Source: Penicillium oxalicum (lineage: Eukaryota > Ascomycota > Eurotiomycetes > Eurotiales > Aspergillaceae). Taken from it: DNA of 64,000 nucleotides. Positions 1 to 13,415 of the stretch are shown here, in pieces. Each line of letters starts with the position of its first letter. Within the stretch, counting starts at the first letter, position 1. The position numbers were made by a program, and so were the translations under genes. Location of the stretch: assembly GCF_001723175.1 (NCBI RefSeq), contig NC_064651.1, forward strand, positions 1,860,001 to 1,924,000, read 5' to 3'. The notes beneath the pieces were generated by a model, which saw nothing but the letters and a program-made list of their open reading frames with translations, had not been told where the DNA came from and searched no databases.

Positions 1-257
1 GACATTCACTAGGAAACGATACGACCCAAACAGGAGAAATGTGCGGACCGGATTGGGAACACGTAAATCAAAACGCCACGACTCCAGGAAAAACTGCAGA
101 GAGTATGTGATCACAACCATGTACCGTTGGAGAACGTACGGAGCGCGTGGAGGGGAAGATCGCGGTGAGTAAACCAGGCTTGGGCGGGAGGGTGACAAGT
201 CGTACAATTGGGGGAATATGCGAAAGAGAAACAAAGTTAGACGGAGAACTGAGGGAG

Positions 258-3200
258 TTAGCAGGAAACCAGGTTGATATGGTGATCATTCAATGCCGCG
301 CAGGCAAGCATTGTGCGATGCGGATGAAAAGCTGTTCCAGCGATTGGAGAGGAGCGGTTGTGCTGGAGGAAGCTCGAGTACGGCTCGTAGCTGGAAAGGT
401 AGGTACCATCAACGTTGTAGGTCTTAACTTCGTGTCGGTTGGTGCCCCTGGGTATTGGAGAGAAGTCAGTCACTAGGTCTATCACTCAGCTGAGGGATGG
501 TAGAGAATGCTACTCACATGCTGAAGACAGGTGCATGTTCATGAACACTCAAGGTGCGGAGGGTATCCTTGGTGGCGAAGATGGTGGAAAGAGAACTGTT
601 CATGCGGAGGTCCCACAGGCGGATTTCGCCATTTCGACTACCGGAGATAAGCTCGCGCAATCCACCACGCTGCATGTGAACGTTCGTGATCCATTGTTTG
701 TGCTCCCGCCAAACTTTGACCATGGAGGTGGTTGGCTTGAGGCGCTGGTCGAAGACTCGGACGGCACCGTCGCCGAAACCCGCAACAAAGATGTTACCCG
801 CTACTTGATCAGAGGTCAAGGATGTAATACATGATCCGGAACGAGCAGGGATATCCTGACGTCAAAATTGGTTAGCAGGTCACCCAAAGCTCGGAAGTGG
901 GGAGAGAGAAAAGGAAAGAACCAAAGGACTTACATTTGTGCAGACCTCAGTGGCTGCATTCCAAACTCTAATCACCTTGACATCTCCAGCAACGAGAGCT
1001 TTACCCTGTCCTTGCTGCCAGTCGAGTACAAGACCGGCATTTCGGTTGCTTGGGATCAATTCGGGCAAGGCTCGGAAAGCAGTAACGACCTCAATTTTCT
1101 TTGACGATTCGTACTGGCGGAACAATTTCAGAACGCCATCTGACGAGCCAGTCAACAGGAGAGCTTGGTCGTCTTCGTTGATATATCGAACTTCGTTAAT
1201 CTTCGAACCCACGGGGTTACCATTCGAGAATTGGTTAAGTCGCTTGTGATTTTGCCAATCCCAAATGCTGCAGGAAGAGAGGGAGGTTAGTACAGAAACT
1301 GCTTGTGGTACTTCATTGCAACACTTACGCAATGGTATCTCGGTCATCCGCGACTGCAAGGTGGTCTTCAAATTGATGGAAACACATCTTCAACGGCTGG
1401 CTACTGTTCGAGAGAAGGGTGATCGAGTTGTCCCAGCGACTTGTACCGGCCTTGACCTTGAGAGGCTGTGTCTCTGAGATGATTTTCTCGTTGCGACCTC
1501 TTCGCCAAAGACGCTCATTGTAATCAGCACTGCCAGGCTCATCGGGCTCATTCGGCTTCATTTGAGGCTCGCGGAAGTACTTTCCAGATGTTAGCTTCTC
1601 ATCTTGCAAGCAATCTTGAAGAGACTCGCAACTCACCTCTGTTGACCAGTCTAGAAAACGGCTCTTGAGAGGGATACTGGGTGTTTCATCGGATTTCCGA
1701 GAACGGAAACCTCGAGAAATAGGGATCGGGGCTTGATGGTACGCGTTCGCCGGTGCGACGTGATCGTTCACCTCAGGAGGGCGAGTCCACTCTGGGGGGG
1801 CACGACCACGGGGCGTCATAGGCATACGGCTCTTTGAAGTGGGCGAAGGTGGGCCTGAGTTTTCGGAGGAGTCCGTCGCAGAGCCACCGAAGGCAAGATT
1901 CTTCAAGGAAGCAGCGACACTCGCAGTCCGTCTGAAGCTGAGCGAAACAAATCCTTCTTGTTTGGCGGGCGCAATATTGGATGATGGGGGAGTCGAGGGG
2001 GGCGCAGACTTCTTTGTTTCCGTCCTTTCCTGCGCTTGATAGCGTTGGGCCACCCGATTTGTAAGATCCAAGATTTCGATTCTGATCTTGTCGGCGAGCG
2101 TTGCCATGGGCGACTCGAGAAGAGCAAGGTGGATAAAGTCAACAATAACTCCGGCATCCTGAGCGATGTCCGGGTGGGGGTCGACGGAAAGAATGAGGAC
2201 TTGCTTCCAGACAGTTCCGAACGTTGTATTCCGTGACAGTGAGATTTGCTTGGACTCGGAGATTGTTTCATCATTTCCAGTGTCAAGCTGAGGAGCGTGC
2301 GATGTTTCGCGGTGAAGACGTTGGATCAAAGATCGCTTTTCGTCTTGCATCTCGTCATACGCGGCTACCACAAACTTGTTCTGGTGACGCTTGACGAAAG
2401 TCGAGAAGAACACAGCAAGCTCCTTTCGGACAAGAACACTCCCGTCGGCGGCCATTGGCAGGACCGCCATCGCCAGCGATTCCTCTATTTGAGCCACTTG
2501 ATCGGTCAGGTCTGGGATTCCGAGGAATGTCGTGACGGCGTGAAGCATAGCGGCGCGAACCTCCGGCACGGGATCGAAGTTTAATTCACAGAGTCTCGTG
2601 GTTGCCGCACAACGAATACCCATCCACTTCGCTTCTGGGAAATCACGCCAAAGCATACTAAGGCAGAGACATGACCACTGGCGGAGTAGAGGATTCTCAA
2701 CGTCACCCAAATGCTTCAGGCATGAGTCGAACAAGTCGCCTGAGAGGCAAACATTCTGTCCCTGGGGGTAATTCTTGCAAAAGAGTGAGACAATGAAGGC
2801 ACACATGGCACGGTGCTCGCTGGCATTGCCCACTGGGATCGGAGATGACGGGTTGAGGATCGAGATGAAGTAATGAATGCCGTTGTCTTTTAGCAAATCC
2901 ATCTGGACCGTGTTGTCTACGGCCATGATGCGCGCCCAAATGAAGACCATGACAGGCTTCAATTCCTGGGCAGCTGACTGCAGCAACTTTACGACGTATG
3001 GGAAGATGCCGATGCTGAGGGCCAAGTGGACAGCCCATGGGCCCAGGTCGAGGAACTTGCTCAGGAGTATCAAAGCACGCAACCGGTGAGCTTGACTGAG
3101 TAGAACCTGCAAAACGATCGGTAGTTGATCTGGTGGGTTCTTCTCCGTCGGGCCAGAGGACAGATAGACCTCGAACGCGGTAAGCTGCTCGGCGAAGAAG

Positions 3201-4881
3201 AGGGAATGTTGATATTCGTACTGTCGACGTCCCTCCTCGTGATCTATGAGAGCGGGCAACTGCGATAGGACCATCTCCACCGCAAGGTCCCAGCTTTTCC
3301 AGAGAGCATGATTATGAGTCTTGGGAAGTTCGGGAGAAGAGATGGGGTGGCATTTGTAGGTCCGCATGATGCGCTCACTGAGCAAGAAATTGCGGAACAG
3401 GGCGGCTACCATCAGATCCTGACGGAAAAGCTTCTTGAAAAGGGCGCGAGGCAAAGTGTTCCAAGCGATTGTATCCGTGATTGCGGTGAAAATCCAGTTC
3501 AGCTCTCCCAAGGGGCTGCGACGGTCCTGAAGACGACCAGGCACGCGGAATTCATCAATGGAGAGATCAGTTTTCAATGGGTTTTGCAAAATGAAAAACC
3601 GCAGGGCAATCTCGATGGGGGTCGTCAGACAACATGTAAAGAGATCTGCCGGCAAGTCGGGATTCGTGGGAAGGGACTCGTCTTTTTGACACGCCGCTAA
3701 GAGAATGCAATCGCTGTAGTTCTGTACCACGGCATTCGGGTCACGCTTCTTGACCTCGGCATTCTCTTTCTCGTGTTTTTCCACGAAATTGTGAAAGTTA
3801 TGAACAATGTTGCCAGCGTGAGACACGTCAAACACGAAAAGACTCGGGCCTGCCAGCCACGACTGCAAGTCATACAACGGCACCGGAATGTACTGGGTGT
3901 AGTTCTTATTGAAGACCCAGATCTCGCCAGATGCGGTGGGCAGCGGAACACCGTGACCATTGTAATGGAGCAGCACTCGCTCGTCCTTGGCATTTCGACG
4001 CAGAGACATGCAGAATTTCTTGGTTTCATCGACGGATGGGTCCAGATACTGCTTATACCGAGTGCGCAGACTCAGCGTCTCGTACTGCTCCTGCAACTTC
4101 TTACCAATCTGTTCCATGATCTTATTCTGCGCGCCGGCCGTGGTCGAGGTGGGATCGACCCAACACTCAAGCTTCGAGGTCGGGTTTGCTTTGACCACAT
4201 CGGGGGGGTCAACACCAATGTTGAGACAAATCGCTAGGGCTGCAGAGACTGTCTTGAGTCTGTCCTTCATCCGCCATTCCTGGGTTGGCCAGCTTCCGTC
4301 CGGATCGCGAGGGATACCATTCGTTTCGTGCCGTTTCTCTGTGAAGTACATATAGAAATTCTAGGGTAGACAGCCACTGTTAGCCATCGACCTGAACAAT
4401 ATCACAGGACACCTCAGCGACTCACAGAATGTAGAATTTTGAGGTATTCGCTGGAGGTGTATTCCTCCTGCCAGCCATGACGCATGGCAAAGTCCTCCTC
4501 CTCATCGCCGAGTGACTTGTCAAAAGTAACTGTGCTGGGACCGTAGTCACTGCGTGCTCGTTTAAGCATTGCTGGCCGCCCATTCTCGGACCCCCGCGCG
4601 GATGGACGCCGGGGTAGCTCTGCTTGTGAATTCCCCGCATTTTCTCCCCCGGAGCTTGTTGGGCGCGAGGGCTGAGCCAGCGATGAAGACATTTGCTCAA
4701 CCGAAGTGAATGATCGATGATGACCACTCATTGGGGCTGGAGAGCGATCGCGTGCGGGGATAGTCGTTTCCAGCTCGGGTCCGAATGCGACGCGAACAGA
4801 TCTCGTGGGACGGCGGGGCTCGTCCCCGTTCGTCGCGGGCTGCTGTGAGGATTCTTCCATATCTGCGGTTGGATCTCTCAT
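258..4881 (-). CDS. kog1: Kog1/Raptor (Mip1) TORC1 scaffold subunit
   Basis: Six exons fit on the minus strand: 4881-4426, 4360-1637, 1579-1329, 1267-934, 855-518 and 447-258, giving 1430 residues. The protein is the Raptor subunit of TOR complex 1, which presents substrates to TOR kinase at the vacuole membrane. After a Ser/Pro-rich N-terminal region of about 150 residues comes the Raptor N-terminal conserved domain with a caspase-like fold (HYNGHGVP near residue 285, WVFNKNYTQYIP near 300). A helical HEAT-type region follows, then a Ser/Pro linker, then FLDWSTE/YFREP leading into a C-terminal WD40 propeller (IWDWQNH, IRVW, VRVFDQR, IRLWDLR). The intron 1580-1636 is 57 nt, in frame and stop-free, so a simple ORF call would translate it; removing it restores the family junction. 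The first ATG of the long frame (4881) is taken as start. Identity is near certain; the exact N-terminus is less so. Confidence 0.95.
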
Positions 4882-7800
4882 GTTGTGCGTTCAGTCATGG
4901 CGGAGCGGCACAGGTAGCGAAAAGGGAGAGTTGTGTGGTTTGCAGGAACAGAGGACGCAGTTCGCAGCAGTGAGAGATCCCAACCTCTTATCTCTCCCCG
5001 AGGAGCTCCTCAAGCTCGGGTGGTGTGTGTAACGTGACCCCGTTTGTCCAGTAATTGCGATTCAAAGGACCAGGTTCAAATTTTGTCTTTCTCACTGCAC
5101 AATTGGGTGATCCCGCAGTAAAGCGCGAAAGCTAGCGGGCTGGTTCAAGGTCGCCCAAGACAGCCTGATCTAATCGGCAATTCGTAACGATGCAACGGTG
5201 AGGCTCCGATGCTGGGCATGTCCGGATTATCTTTATTCCGTGGTCCAGTCCCCGTTCGGCGATGCGAGTGCGGAGGCACTGACACTGGCACGCTGGCGCT
5301 GGCGTTGGAGCTAGAGCCCGTCCACTGCAGCCATGGGGGGACCGTTTTGCCCGAACCTCCTGGGCGGACCTGATGAATACTTCTACGGGTGACCACATGA
5401 GTACATACTCATGGTACATAACTACAGTCTGTAGTCTGTAAATTAAGCAAACACTGGGAGCTGACTTGAGCAATCTTTTAGGCTCAGGCACCCTGGACCT
5501 CCATGCCCGCTAGCTATTCTCAAGTGAGGACTACAAAATTTGCTAACTTGGGTAAAGCTGCAAAGCAGCCCATACTTCTGGGGAATAAGGTTCAACCTTT
5601 GGCTGCCGTCTTTTTACCCGTGTCGTTGGCTTATCAATACTTGCATAATTGCATGACTGAGCAGAGATGAAATAGCATGATGGGTGGCCAATGGATGCGT
5701 ATGATCCATTGTACAGTGAACAACCTCGCTGTATTCAGCAACTTTCATCATTTAACTTGATTACCAATGGCCTGAGCATGAGACAGTCCGGTCTTGTTCC
5801 TCTTGCAGTACGCTTCTATCGAGATCGTATCTCTGGTAACGTCTTCTGATTTATCGTTTTTACTGGTCTGGATAAGCCAGGGATGGGAGATGACATTAGA
5901 CTTACATTACTCGGAAGGTTTCCTTTTCCGTCTACAGGGTACACTCCGATGTCTATATGGATAGTATGACGCAGGCCATGTAGCAATTGGGACATGGAGA
6001 ATAGAAATTATGTGCAGCTTTGCCAATCAACTCGCCAAGTGAGCAGATGGACGGTCTTATTACACAATCTCACTCCCAGCCTCATTCATCTCGAATATAC
6101 TCCGGACTCGAAAGCGCTTCCGACACGAACACTTCCCTGAACCCCACGCGATAGACTCGTGTACCACCGAAACGCCCATCAGAATTAAAAGAAGAAAACC
6201 TAGTTCAAAATACATCTCATAAGAAACAACTCAGTCCCACCTCTCACCATCGGATGAAATCTGAGCCCCCCAGGCATGAGTTTCGTAAGGCGACGAAGAC
6301 CCAGAAGTGAGACTCTTATATACTTTACGGTCCGAGCCCTGCTACATACTTATCGAGCTGACTAGCCCGGAGTAGCTTCGGCCCGATCATTTGAACCGGT
6401 GATCTTGAACATCAGGTAGCTCCGGTTCCCCAGCTTGTGTCAGTGAGGGGTTCTTGTACTTATTTAGTACATCCTTCTTGATGAAAGATAGTAGTAGGAG
6501 TAGTCAGTAGGAGGTAGTTGATCCATGTCCAGGTACCAAATCATCCAACTGATGCTAAATATGAATAATACCATTCTTCCACTTGGCTCACCTCCTCACA
6601 AGATCTTCAGATGAGTAGCGTGATTCCTTCACACTCTAGCTCGGTGCTATTTACAGAAGGTATGCTTCCATGCCTCCTGTAGTACATTACTCGTTTAGGA
6701 GTTAAAGAGTAGTGCAACCAGTCACAGACCCATCCACGCTGTGGAGAGAGGATGGATCGGCGTGTGGAATCGGCAGTTCCCTACAGACCATTGGTCATGG
6801 ACCGCGAGTTGTTGTGATTCCGCCCGAGAGACAGCCCTGTGATTGGCCTCAGAGGGCGTGATGTAATTCAAGCTAATTTGACTGGGCAGTGGAAAGTCAG
6901 ACACTCCTCTCCTGACCACACTACCCAGGGTCTGGAAAAAAGACACATGTTCGAATCCTTTAGAGAAGGGGGTGATTCCTCGAGGAGATTCCATCGAGGC
7001 ACAGATTTAACCCAATAAGATGCATTGAAATTTGAACGTCCAAGTGTCTTTCGATATACAGCAAATATGTGAACACCGAGCCTTGGTTTACTCCGATGGG
7101 CTTTGATTGGCTTTTGGTTCCAGGACTCGTGGAAGGAAAGCCTGATCTTGTCATGATAAAACTGTCAGATGAGACAAGATTTCCAAGACAAGTCACATCA
7201 AATGCTTCCTCGGGATTTAGTGCAAGATCAAGGCGACAGTAATCAGTGACAGGAATTCAAATTCTTCAACGGGACCGTGCACAGAAGCCAGACCGCACCT
7301 CGAGAGTCACGGGAGACTGTGAGTATGAAGCGTTTGAGTGAGGTAGGGGAGGGGAGAAGAGTGCGATCCAGACAAACAAACAATCACCATCCGGGTGGGC
7401 TGGGCGACGTGGGAGCGTGTGTCCAGGAATGAGGGGGAATGTCTTGAATGTTTGGAAATGTAGATGGCGGTACCGCGAATGGCTCACTCCTGCCCAAAGT
7501 TGGAAGTGCATACCACCGTCTTTCTCTTCCGAAACCCTCGCGGAACCAAGCCACCGAAGAATCCTCCACTGCTGGGCCGCGACTGGCGTAGAAGCCGCCC
7601 CTGAGAGGCATGCAAGCCTCCATGTCTTGGACCTCGCCCCGTGTCCACCATTGTACTGCATCAGAGCATCAGAGCATCAAAGCATATGATGAGCAAGTTT
7701 TGTTTTGCCCTCAAGACGTCAATGATCATTGTCCTTGGTCTGACCCTCCGGACTGGCTCTTCTTTTCAGTCATGACTGGGTACTTGGCCAGTACTAGGTA

Positions 7801-8734
7801 TACTACTTGGTGTCCTCCATGTAGAGTTTGTACCCCTCGGTTCATAAGGCAAAAGCAAAACAAAAAAAAAAGGAAAAGGAAAGGGAAAAGGGAGGCCACA
7901 AAAAAACCTGACTTGCACATGGACGAGAAACTGTAATACTGTCAATAGTGTAGTCATGTAATGTGTTTTGATTTGATCCCAAATGTGTCCAATCCAATGT
8001 TTCCTGCCCTTGAATCATCTGCGTCGCCGAAGGGCCTCTAGAGAGTGGATGCCGCTGTTGGCTGCTGGGGCCACTCGTCCACTCCGTTGGACAACTGAGA
8101 GGAAACCAACCTCCGAGAAATTTACCCCGTCGCTCGCACCGGTCTTCCCTTCTATAATCTCCTGGTCGCGCATCCGCCTTCCAGGCCTTCTTTTCTGCTT
8201 CTTATCCCCATTCCGAGCCCTGTGGGCGTCATCTTCAAGCTTTCCTCCGTTGCTCTTCTCATGCCCTGCGGGCTCTCTCATCGTTGGGGTCTTGCGCTCG
8301 GGCCAGTTCAATCCCATCGACATTAATTTGCACCGCATCATCCCCCCCCTTCTTGAGACCTTCTGGAGGCCTTTCTGGGAGAACAACAACCTCACAACGA
8401 CTCAACACTCCTTTGTCCGATCACCAAACAATTGCTCTGTCGCTCAATCACGCTCATCTGCAACCGCGATACCATCGAGTCAATCACTGCGATCATCGCG
8501 CCCCTGGTTTTGTTCTGATCGCCATCTCAGTGCGACCAACGATTGGCCCTCCTTCAAAACCTCTCTTTGCGTCCCCCGAGTGGTCGTCCCCAGTGGCCCT
8601 CAAAAGAGCATCGCCCCCTCCTGATTTTGAAGCGGGACGGAAGCACCCACACCGACGGCGGAATTGGATCGGTGGCTGTCGACTTCCCATTCCCGCTGCG
8701 CGCTCGTTGAACGACCGATTACGACACCTGCACG
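4882..8734. other. Intergenic/leader region between divergent kog1 and teaA
   Basis: This 3.85 kb stretch separates two divergently transcribed genes and must hold both promoters. Short ORFs on both strands look random and match no family I recognise. There is an A-rich/GGAAAAGG tract around 7846-7905. From about 8100 to 8730 the plus strand becomes C/T-rich, as expected for the 5' leader of the kelch gene. I see no RNA gene or repeat I can support. Confidence 0.6.
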
Positions 8735-11700
8735 ATGGCGTTTTTGTTCAAGTCTAAAAAGAACCAACAGGGATCCGCACTGCCCCCGGCGACCCGAAAT
8801 GTGCATACATCGGAGGGGGCTCCCTCCGCAGGCGGTCCGCCCCCTGTGACAAATGGAATCAAGGATGGGAATGCGTTCGCGCAACAGACACCAACGCCGA
8901 GCAGCAGCTACAATAACTCTCTGAACTCTGCAACCAGTCCCACCAATTCTGATCCCATCCGATTACGGCAGCGGGCCGAGTCAGAGTCCCAGGTAGGAAG
9001 CGCCCCCGACCACTTTGCTTGAGCCCCCTTCTGGAAACCGCCTCCATGGGTCGTTGCTTTCAGGTGTACTGACGTCGAATGTCCCAAATTAAGGCTCAAC
9101 GACCATCGCATCAACCCCCACTCAATGGAGTCGCACCGGCGGGCGCAAACGCATCATTATACCCCTGGTCGCAACGGCGGCTCAATTTCCCCGCGCCGCA
9201 AGCAAATCCTTTCCCCCGATATGGGGCCGCGATCAATGCTGTCGCATCCAAGGAGGGTGACATTTACATGATGGGAGGTCTGATCGACGGATCGACCGTC
9301 AAGGGAGACTTGTGGATGATCGAGAGCAGTGGTGGAAGTCTCTCCTGTTTCCAAATTGCAACCGTGTCCGAGGGACCTGGCCCTCGAGTAGGCCACGCGA
9401 GTCTGCTGGTTGGCAACGCATTCATTGTTTTTGGCGGAGACACGAAGATTAATGAGACGGATGCTTTGGACGACACCCTCTACCTGCTGAATACTTGTAG
9501 GTGACCCGGCGAGAAGATCATGATGACCATCGCAGTGCTCTGGTATCTTCTAACAGTGTGCTTTAGCTTCCCGTCAATGGTCGCGTGCGATTCCTCCTGG
9601 CCCCCGCCCGTCAGGTCGTTACGGCCACACCCTCAACATCCTTGGGTCTAAGCTCTATGTCTTTGGCGGTCAGGTGGAAGGGTTCTTCTTCAACGATTTG
9701 ATCGCATTTGATCTCAATCAGTTGCAAAACCCAACTAATAAGTGGGAGCTGCTGGTTCAAAACAGCCATGAAGGCGGCCCACCCGAGGGAGAGATTCCGC
9801 CGGCGAGAACCAACCACACTTTGGTCAGCCACAATGACAAGCTGTACCTGTAAGTAGAACCGGGTGCTGCGCACACGAGACTAAACGGTAACCGACTGAC
9901 CGATATCTAGATTTGGAGGGACCAATGGGGTCAAATGGTTCAACGACGTGTGGACATTCGACCCTCGTGCCAATACCTGGACCGAGCTGGATTGCGTCGG
10001 CTTCATCCCCACTCCTCGAGAGGGACATGCGGCGGCACTGGTCAACGATGTGATGTACGTGTTTGGAGGTCGCACGGACGAGGGTATCGACCTGGGAGAT
10101 CTGTCTGCCTTCCGCATCACAACTCGGCGCTGGTACTCTTTTCAAAACATGGGTCCAGCTCCATCTCCCCGATCCGGACACAGCATGACGGCGTTTGGGA
10201 AACAAATCATTGTGATGGCGGGGGAGCCCAGCTCCGGATCCAGGGACCCTGCGGAGCTCAGCATGGCCTACATTCTCGACACGGGAAAGATCCGATACCC
10301 CAACGACTCCCAATCAAGCGAACGTGGCGCCGTTCCGGCTGGCCGGAAAATTAGTACGGACAAGCAAATGATTTCTTCTGGACGCACTTCGCGAGAAGCT
10401 CAGAATGCAACCCCAGATCAACTGCGTCGCGGACCGGCTGCTCCGGCGCAAGTCCCCACCGTCAAGCCCGCGGAGCTTGGCCCCAGTCCCAATATGGGAC
10501 CTGGTTCTAGGCTTCCCCGAGCATCAATTGCACAAGCTCCCGCTGGACCGCCGCCCCCAGGCCAAGCACCATCCCCTGGTGCTCGAGCAAATGGGCACCA
10601 GCCTGCCCCAGTGCAGACTAACCCTCGCAGCAAGACGCCCACGAGTAATGAGCGTGGCTTCACACCTACCGTCGACATCCGTGCGGCGAATGCTGATCGC
10701 GACGTTGAATCTCCCGTCGCCAAAGATATCCCCGCGAGCTCAGGGTCCCCCAGTCCACGAACACCCACCCAGCAACCGCAGAGAATAAGCGCAAAGGCGA
10801 TGGAGGCTGGCGAGGCGGCTCCAATGATGACACCCGCCCGTCAGCGATCGTTGCGTCAAAACCGCCAACGGGGCTCAATGGACAGTGCAGAGGAGTCTGT
10901 ACTTGGTCGTCGTGTGTCCAGCATCGATGGCTCCATTGAGTCTCGCAGTGTCCGTGGTTCTCGGACTCCCGGAGAAGAGCCACGTTCGCCTAGATTAACT
11001 GCTCACCAAGAGGCCCTGATCAAAGAGCTGGAAGCAACAAAGGCTCGGAACGCGTGGTATGCATCTGAGTTGTCCCTGGCGAAGAAGGCCGGGTACGTTT
11101 CCAACCCAGCAAGCAGCCCGATTATGGATGAACGGATCAACGACGTTGTCAATGAAGAGGATCGGCCTCTAGTGGAAGCATTCCTAGCCATGAGGGCGGA
11201 ATTGGCCAAGATGCAGGCCACTGTGGACCGCCAAGCAGCGATTGCCTCGAAGCGTATCGCAGAGGTTGAACATCAACGAGATGTCGCCGTGAGTGAGGCA
11301 GCGTACTCGCGGACAAGGCTTGCCGCCCATGGTGGTAGCCAACATGGGACGCCTCAGCCTGATTCTTCTCGGGATGGTGACGAGGAGCGGCCAAGTGACA
11401 TGAGCCGTCGCCTCGCCTCAGCCTTAGCTTCTCAGACCGAGCTGAAGACCAAGATAGACACCTTGACCGCGGAACTAGAACAGGAACGACAAGCCAAGGA
11501 ACTTGCGGAAGACACGATTGAGGCTACCCGGAAACGACTTGCCGAGCTAGAGATGTCCAACAATACTCTTGAAGCCGAGAATCTACGGGCTGAGTTGCAC
11601 AAGGCTGAAGCCACTGCTCGGGAAGAGGCACTTCTTCGCGCGGAGGCGGAGGCATCTTTGAAACAGTTGATCATTGACAAGGAAGAGCTCTTGAACCATG

Positions 11701-13415
11701 CCGAAGAGTCTTCCGGTCGCCTGAAAGACTTTAGCACCAACTTCGATGGCTTGCGTGAGGCGGTCGCAGCTTCCACCGCCAAGACCGCCATTGTCGAGAA
11801 GCAACTGCACGAAGAGCGGGAGCGCCGAGAAGGGCTGGAGCGAAAGCTTCTCCAGCTTCGCTCCGAGTACGAAGAGCAGACCACAGAATTAGAAAATGCC
11901 AACCGTCGGCTGCATGCTGCGCAGGAATTGGCAGAAATTTCGGCCAAGGAGGCTGAGACGCATAAATTTGCCTTTGTGTCGGGTCTTGAGCGTGCCGCTT
12001 CAGTTGACTTGGAGAACTCGTTCAGGTCGCGCGCAGATCAGCGTGTTGCGGCTTTGGAAGCGCAAGTTGAGCGATCTACTGCACTGGCCAAATCTAACCA
12101 GGCGGCTGCCGATGCAGCGGCGGACAAGTTGCGTCGGGCCGAGGAGAGGATTGCAGGACTCGAAGCGTATCAAGAGCAGGCAAGTCGCGAGGGGCTGCAG
12201 CTTCGCAGACAGTTGCAGGCTGCTCTGAAGGAATCCCAAGCCGCAACTGCCGAGAGCCGGGAGTTGCGCGCTCAACTTGAGGCTCACCAACGTGATACCA
12301 GTGCTCTGAACATCCAGCACGCGGCGTTGAAAGATCTCCTTGGTGAGCGTGGCGTCAGCACCGAGAGTCGACGATCCCCTCGACTCGAGTCACCTGGTTC
12401 ACGCTTTGGCACTCCGGAACAAGGCCGCTTGCGAGAGCTTGAGCAGCAGCTGTCCAATAGTCTGAAAGCCCATGAGGACTTGAAGAGCTCCTTTGAAGTG
12501 CGTGAGCAAGAGGCCGATCGGGTCTTCCGAGAGAAGTTGGAGCAGTTGGAGAATGATTACCAGTCGGCAGTGCACTATGTCAAGGGCACCGAGAAGATGC
12601 TGAAACGTATGAAGGACGAGCTCAGTCGATACAAGTCGCAGAATGCTAAGCTTCAATCTGAAATCGAAGAGTACCAAAGGGGCTCTAATGAGGATCGTCT
12701 GGCCAAGGCCGCTGCGGCGGACTGGGAGTCTGAGCGTGCTCAGTTGCAAAAGTCCATCTCGGACCTTGAGACTCATACGTCGTCCTCTCTTGAAAACCTG
12801 GAAGCGCAGATATCGGACCTCAAGGCACAGCTGGTCAAGGCTGAGGCCGAGAAAGAGCAGGCACGTGCAGATTATGAACGGACTCAGCGTGAACTTGCGG
12901 AAGCTGCCGACCTCAGCCGTGCGGAGCTAGAGCAACTGAAGAAGGAAAATGGCCATCTCGAGAGCCGTGCGACTGACGCTGAACAAAAAGTCAATTTGCT
13001 TTTGGAGCAAGTGGAGACCTCGGTTGGTCACTATCGCCGCCAATCTCATCTAGGCCAGGGGTCGAACGGTATTTCACGAACACACAGTAACGCCTCCAGC
13101 AACACTATTGGTGGCCGTGGTCGCGCTGACAGCACATTGTCTCAAGACTCGACTGCTTTCCCCGACAACCGGGGCTCGATGGCTCTCGACTCGCTGGCCA
13201 ATGAGCTTGAGGCTCTTCGGTCTCACTGGGAAAGTACTAATCGCAACTATCGTTTGAGCAGCCAGCTGGATCTGGAACGGACTCCGACTAAAGATACCAG
13301 TGATGGCCCCGCTGCGATGAATGATAGCTTGGCAGAATGGCGGAAACGATTGGATGAAGAAGAACGTGGCGGCAGCACAAAGAACAAGCCCGAGGCTGCC
13401 TCGAACATGATCTAA
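8735..13415 (+). CDS. teaA: Kelch-repeat/coiled-coil cell-end marker, Tea1/TeaA/Kel1 type
   Basis: Four exons (8735-8992, 9094-9496, 9567-9849, 9911-13415) encode 1482 residues. About six kelch blades occupy roughly residues 100-390; the turns are visible as IYMMGG, FIVFGG, LYVFGG, LYLFGG, MYVFGG and IIVMAG. A Pro/Ser-rich basic linker follows, then from about residue 630 to 1330 a long E/K/Q/L-rich coiled coil. Tea1/TeaA family proteins ride microtubule plus ends and mark the growing hyphal tip, recruiting polarity factors and formin; the size and domain order match. The introns have clear donors (GTAGGA, GTAGGT, GTAAGT), and the first has a TACTGAC branch site at 9067-9073 before an unusual AAG acceptor at 9093. 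The ATG at 8735 begins MAFLFKSKK, typical of the fungal family. Kel1 is a less likely name, as the C-terminal coiled coil is very long. Confidence 0.92.

Noticed and set aside
7983..8624. 213-codon frame upstream of teaA
   Set aside because: It lies in the pyrimidine-rich leader, where stop codons are rare; composition is Ser/Pro/Leu/Arg-rich and no domain is visible.
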